8,841 bases of DNA from Chthoniobacter sp. GTDB lineage: Bacteria; Verrucomicrobiota; Verrucomicrobiia; Chthoniobacterales; Chthoniobacteraceae. The stretch spans positions 1 through 8,841 of the forward strand of contig JANXSB010000254.1 in assembly GCA_025352865.1 (NCBI GenBank), in the 5' to 3' direction. Position numbers and translations under genes: made by a program. The notes under the pieces are model-generated. The model was not told the origin of the DNA and did not search any database. It saw nothing but the letters and a program-made list of their open reading frames with translations. Below are positions 6,205 to 8,841 of this stretch, one piece after another. The number at the start of each line of letters is the position of its first letter. Position 1 is the stretch's first letter.

Positions 6205-7359
6205 TCAGCCGCCGATCCTGTGCTGAAGCGCCTTCCGCGCTTGCAGCGCGCGCTCGGCGGCTTCCTGCGTCGTCGCGCCAAAGGCCACGAGATGCCCCAT
6301 CTTGCGCCACGCGCGCGGCTCGGCTTTGCCGTAAAGATGCAGCTTCACCTGCGGCATCGCCAGCACCGCGGCCCAGTCCGGCTCGCCGTCCCCCCACAGG
6401 TCACCGAGCAGATTCACCATCGCCGCCGGGCACAGCGAAGCGGTGTCGCCGAGCGGCAGCCCGCACACCGCGCGGAGCTGCTGCTCGAACTGGCTCGTCA
6501 CGCTCGCATCGAATGAAAAATGCCCGCTGTTGTGCGGACGCGGCGCGAGTTCGTTCACGAGGATCGCGCCGTCCGCGAGCAGGAACATTTCCACCGCGAG
6601 CAAGCCGATGAGCCCGAGCCTTTCCGCAATTTCCACGGCCAGCGCCCGCGCCTTCGCCTCCGCCGCGGGCGTAATACTCGCGGGCACAATCGTCACATCG
6701 AGGATGTGGTTGCGATGCACGTTCTCGCACACCGGATACGTCGCCGTCGCGCCATCCGCGCCGCGCGCCACGAGCACGGAGATCTCTTTTTCAAACCGCA
6801 CGAACTGCTCCAGCACCGCACCCGTCCCCGTGAACGGCGCCCACGCTTCCACGAGATTGTCGCCCGGCGCGATCTTGCGCTGCCCCTTGCCGTCGTAGCC
6901 AAACGCCGCCGTCTTCAGCACCGCGGGCAACCCAATTTCCACCACTGCCGCCGCCAGTTCGCCCGCATTGCTCACCGCCATGAAAGCCGGCAGCGGCACA
7001 CCCGCCTGATCGAGAAACTCCTTCTCGCGCAGCCGGTGCTGACAGATGTGCAGCACCTTCGCCGCGGGGCGCACCTCGCAGAATTCCGCCGCCCACTCGA
7101 CCGTCTGCACGGGGATGTTTTCAAACTCAAACGTCAGCACATCCACGCCGCGCGCAAAGTCCCGCACCGCCTCCGCGTCGTCGTAGCGCGCCGCCACTTC
7201 GCGATCCGCGAGCTGTCCGGTCGGCGTGTCTTCGTCCGGCGAAAACGTGTGCACGCGATAACCCATCCGCCGCGCGGCGATGGCAAACATCCGCCCGAGC
7301 TGTCCGCCACCCATCACCCCAATCGTGCTGCCCGGAAGAAAGACGCGCGCCTTGCTCAT
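6205..7359 (-). CDS. purK: N5-carboxyaminoimidazole ribonucleotide synthase PurK
   Basis: This 384-aa cytosolic ATP-grasp enzyme converts AIR, ATP and bicarbonate to N5-CAIR in de novo purine synthesis. Motifs in order are IGVMGGGQLGRM at 13-24, TFEFENIP at 76-83 (T76 to P83), the ATP-grasp GYDGKGQ at 154-160, the EQFV/EKEISVLVAR segment at 184-199, the metal-binding NELAPRPHNSGH at 269-280, and the C-terminal MGHL at 354-357. Length is usual. ATG 7359 overlaps the purE stop by four bases (ATGA), a sign of translational coupling with its partner enzyme. The stop TGA at 6207-6205 is followed after 21 bp by tsaC on the same strand. Confidence 0.97.
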   Translation of the reverse strand: MSKARVFLPGSTIGVMGGGQLGRMFAIAARRMGYRVHTFSPDEDTPTGQLADREVAARYDDAEAVRDFARGVDVLTFEFENIPVQTVEWAAEFCEVRPAAKVLHICQHRLREKEFLDQAGVPLPAFMAVSNAGELAAAVVEIGLPAVLKTAAFGYDGKGQRKIAPGDNLVEAWAPFTGTGAVLEQFVRFEKEISVLVARGADGATATYPVCENVHRNHILDVTIVPASITPAAEAKARALAVEIAERLGLIGLLAVEMFLLADGAILVNELAPRPHNSGHFSFDASVTSQFEQQLRAVCGLPLGDTASLCPAAMVNLLGDLWGDGEPDWAAVLAMPQVKLHLYGKAEPRAWRKMGHLVAFGATTQEAAERALQARKALQHRIGG

Positions 7360-7847
7360 TCCAGTTTCTGCGCGAGCACGTCCGCCGTCTGCTTCGCGCG
7401 GAATTCATCCAGCGCAAAACGGATCGTCTCGTTCTTCAGCGCGAGAATGCCGACCGCGAAAAGTCCCGCGTTTTTCGCCCCCGCCGCGCCGATGGCCAGC
7501 GTCGCCACCGGCACGCCGCCCGGCATCTGCACGATGGAAAGCAGCGAGTCGAGCCCGCGCAGCGTTTTCGACTCCACCGGCACGCCGAGCACCGGCAGGG
7601 CCGTCTGCGCCGCGATCATCCCTGGCAGATGCGCCGCCCCGCCCGCACCCGCGATGATGACCTGCAACCCACGCGCCGCCGCGCCCGTGGCAAACTCCGT
7701 GAGCTTCGCCGGCGTGCGGTGCGCCGAGACGATCTGCGCCTCGTGCGGGATGTGGAATTTCTCCAGCATCTCCACGGCGAAACGCATTGTTTCCCAATCC
7801 GATTTACTGCCCATGACGACGGCCACGAGGGGCGCGGGTGATTTCAT
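7356..7847 (-). CDS. purE: N5-carboxyaminoimidazole ribonucleotide mutase PurE (class I)
   Basis: This 163-aa enzyme isomerises N5-CAIR, made by PurK, to CAIR. Motifs are MGSKSDWETM at 12-21 (substrate phosphate and ribose binding), SAHRTP at 41-46 with the catalytic H43 (equivalent to E. coli H45), and GAGGAAHLPGM at 67-77. Length and order match class I, octameric PurE, which works with a PurK, and purK follows directly. The SDWETM form separates it from the metazoan AIR carboxylase type (class II). It is the first gene of the minus-strand operon and diverges from aroK. ATG 7847 gives the standard N-terminus. A TATACG at 7860-7855 lies only seven bases upstream of the start codon. Confidence 0.97.
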   Translation of the reverse strand: MKSPAPLVAVVMGSKSDWETMRFAVEMLEKFHIPHEAQIVSAHRTPAKLTEFATGAAARGLQVIIAGAGGAAHLPGMIAAQTALPVLGVPVESKTLRGLDSLLSIVQMPGGVPVATLAIGAAGAKNAGLFAVGILALKNETIRFALDEFRAKQTADVLAQKLE

Positions 7848-7854
7848 AAGAGCG

Positions 7855-7860
7855 CGTATA
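7855..7860 (-). promoter_or_regulatory. Possible -10 box for purE, giving a very short or no leader
   Basis: Read on the minus strand, TATACG sits seven bases before the purE ATG. If used as a -10 element, transcription would start at or next to the start codon, implying a leaderless transcript. No good -35 is visible at 16-18 bp (TTTACG is 14 bp away). The purE start also lacks an obvious Shine-Dalgarno sequence. This is a weak, context-based call. Confidence 0.25.
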
Positions 7861-7900
7861 GGAAAGGCGGCGCGCGTAAAGTGGAAGGGGAAAGTTGAAA

Positions 7901-8006
7901 GGCGGAAGACGGAAGGCGGAAGGCGGAAGAAGTTTGTGGGACAGGGGGCTTGGAAAATCTCCCGGCATCACCATCTTCTTCCGCCTTCCGTCTTCCGTCT
8001 TTCCCC
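7901..8006. repeat. Polypurine 7-mer repeats forming a 25-bp-arm inverted repeat upstream of aroK
   Basis: Four tandem copies of GRCGGAA occupy 7901-7928, followed by GAAG at 7929-7932. After 42 bases the strand reads CTTC (7975-7978) and three copies of TTCCGYC (7979-7999). The arms 7908-7932 and 7975-7999 pair over 25 bp with a single G-T mismatch. The fourth left copy faces the imperfect TTTCCCC at 8000-8006. The right arm is pure pyrimidine and ends seven bases before the aroK ATG, so no Shine-Dalgarno is present. From memory, similar GGAAGGCGGAAGAC strings are scattered between genes in Verrucomicrobiota. Their role is unknown to me. Confidence 0.8.
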
Positions 8007-8540
8007 ATGCCCACCAACATCGTCCTCATCGGCTTCATGGGCAGCGGCAAGTCGTCCATCGGGCGGCGCGTCGCGACGCACCTCGGCTTTCAGTTCGTGG
8101 ACACCGACGCCATGCTCGTCGAGCGCGAAGGGCGCGAGATCGCCGAGATTTTCGCGCGCGAGGGCGAGGCGCGGTTTCGCGATTTTGAAACCTCGGTGCT
8201 CAAATCCCTCGGCGTGCGCGAGCACTGCGTCATCTCCACCGGCGGCGGCGTCATCCTGCGGGAGGAAAACCGTGCGCTGCTCCGCGACCTCGGCCTCGTC
8301 GTCTGGCTGACCGCCAGCGAGGACGTGATCTTCAACCGCGTCTCCCGCAACACCAAACGCCCGCTCCTCCACACCGCCAACCCGCGCGAGACCGTGACGC
8401 AGCTCCTCGCCGCCCGCCGGCCCTTGTACGAAGCCGCCGCGCAGTTCACCGTGGATACCACCGCGCTCACGCACGCCGCCGCCGCGGACGCCGTGATCGC
8501 GGAGGCGCGGCGCGCTTTTTCGTGGGACACTGCGAGGTGA
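8007..8540 (+). CDS. aroK: Shikimate kinase AroK
   Basis: This 177-aa cytosolic P-loop kinase phosphorylates shikimate at the 3-hydroxyl with ATP, the fifth step of the shikimate pathway to aromatic amino acids. Visible landmarks are Walker A GFMGSGKSS at 9-17 (K15), DTD at 32-34 with the shikimate-binding D34, R58 and E61 in RFRDFE, STGGG at 77-81 (substrate glycines), the lid arginine R118 in KRPLL, and the RPLY motif at 138-141 with R138. Position numbers match E. coli AroK closely. ATG 8007 was chosen because it puts Walker A at residue 9. A TTG at 7950 is in frame but would add 19 residues translated from the repeat. The stop TGA overlaps the next start by four bases (GTGA), so aroK and queG are translationally coupled. 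Confidence 0.96.
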   Translation: MPTNIVLIGFMGSGKSSIGRRVATHLGFQFVDTDAMLVEREGREIAEIFAREGEARFRDFETSVLKSLGVREHCVISTGGGVILREENRALLRDLGLVVWLTASEDVIFNRVSRNTKRPLLHTANPRETVTQLLAARRPLYEAAAQFTVDTTALTHAAAADAVIAEARRAFSWDTAR

Positions 8541-8841
8541 AAACCGCGCTCATCTCGGAGGCCGAAAGCCTCGGCTTCGCGCTCTGCCGCATCGCCCCGT
8601 GCATCGCGCCACCGCATGCCGCGGAATTCCGCGCGTGGCTCGATGACGGACGCGCCGGCGAAATGACGTGGCTCTCCCGCAACGCCGACCGCCGCACCGA
8701 TCCGCAGCAGGTGCTGCCGGGCGCAAAGAGCGTGATCGTGCTGGCGATGAACTACGCGGTAGGGACGGCACTCCGTGCCGTCCGGGGCGAGCGCAGCGAG
8801 GTGGCGGGTGGGATGAGCGCCGCATCCGAAGCGCCCACCAC
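8537..8841 (+). CDS. queG: Epoxyqueuosine reductase QueG, N-terminal part (runs off the right edge)
   Basis: The frame begins with GTG 8537, overlapping the aroK stop, and reads on to the window edge for 101 codons. It shows the QueG N-terminal pattern AESLGFALCRIAP, FRAWLDDGRAGEMTWLSRNADRRTDP and VLPGAKSVIVLAMNY, ending near residue 73. QueG is a cobalamin- and 4Fe-4S-dependent enzyme that reduces epoxyqueuosine to queuosine in tRNA. Its active-site aspartate and cluster cysteines would lie beyond the window. Right after MNY the text becomes AVGTALRAVRGERSEVAGG..., about 28 residues without reaching the conserved RYA...DYH. A GC-rich palindrome is encoded there in frame. The alternative of a ferredoxin-type domain protein of the same family cannot be excluded from the N-terminus alone. 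Confidence 0.9.
   Translation, partial: MKTALISEAESLGFALCRIAPCIAPPHAAEFRAWLDDGRAGEMTWLSRNADRRTDPQQVLPGAKSVIVLAMNYAVGTALRAVRGERSEVAGGMSAASEAPT
8763..8783. repeat. REP-like perfect palindrome within queG
   Basis: GGACGGCAC (8763-8771) and GTGCCGTCC (8775-8783) form a perfect 9-bp stem around the 3-base loop TCC. The element lies in frame in queG, encoding GTALRAV, in a loop just after the conserved MNY. From memory, GGACGGCAC-type hairpins with TAGGG in front are a common dispersed palindrome in some Verrucomicrobiota. I cannot confirm that here because only one copy is present. Confidence 0.75.

Noticed and set aside
3664..6516. A 950-codon open frame on the plus strand antisense to murJ, tsaC and part of purK
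   Set aside because: Its product is a monotonous Arg/His/Pro-rich text without domains, while the opposite strand has three enzymes with full motif sets. Long antisense frames are expected in DNA with high GC at the third codon position.
6520..8310. A 596-codon plus-strand open frame across purK, purE and the start of aroK
   Set aside because: It overlaps well-supported genes, has low-complexity composition and no recognisable motif.
1..8841. tRNA gene as the integration target, and a CRISPR array
   Set aside because: No T-loop-like GGTTCGAAT/C with a matching acceptor stem was found on either strand near the integrase, and no regularly spaced 25-40-bp repeats occur.

Overview
The window looks like the end of an integrated mobile element (about 1-2435) joined to an ordinary, GC-rich bacterial chromosome (about 2436-8841). 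A hand count gives roughly 49% GC over bases 1-420. Sampled core-gene lines run at about 63-68%. The core proteins are Gram-negative in style: a lipid II flippase, a Sec-exported serine hydrolase, and Sua5-type TsaC. The atypical integrase, the polypurine 7-mer hairpin and the GGACGGCAC palindrome resemble what I remember from Verrucomicrobiota. That placement is an inference from style and was not checked against any database.

Element part. A minus-strand gene runs off the left edge (1-412). It has no familiar name but carries a clear Cys/His pattern, C-x6-C, SH and FCxxHD. Two small plus-strand genes follow: a 124-aa helix-turn-helix protein (628-1002) and a 62-aa excisionase-like HTH protein (1033-1221). 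Facing them, with only 3 bp between stop codons, is a minus-strand tyrosine recombinase (1225-2337) that lacks the usual first catalytic arginine. Upstream of the recombinase are two 12-bp direct repeats (2352-2376) and a 14-bp-arm inverted repeat (2403-2434). Together these look like the integration and excision end of an element inserted just past the 3' end of a chromosomal hydrolase gene.

Core part, minus strand, transcribed right to left: purE (7356-7847), purK (6205-7359, 4-bp overlap), tsaC/sua5 (5128-6183), murJ (3508-5124, 3 bp after tsaC) and a secreted serine hydrolase (2439-3464). The tight spacing suggests one operon. It mixes purine synthesis (AIR to CAIR through N5-CAIR), tRNA t6A modification and peptidoglycan precursor export.

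Core part, plus strand: aroK (8007-8540) diverges from purE and overlaps by 4 bp the start of queG (8537 to the edge), the last step of queuosine synthesis. The 159-bp purE-aroK gap holds a long polypurine/polypyrimidine inverted repeat that ends 7 bp before the aroK start codon. A REP-like perfect palindrome lies in frame inside queG.

I saw no rRNA, tRNA or CRISPR array. The element end with its atypical recombinase and the Cys/His gene at the edge are the least ordinary content. The window shows too little of the element to claim a new system.
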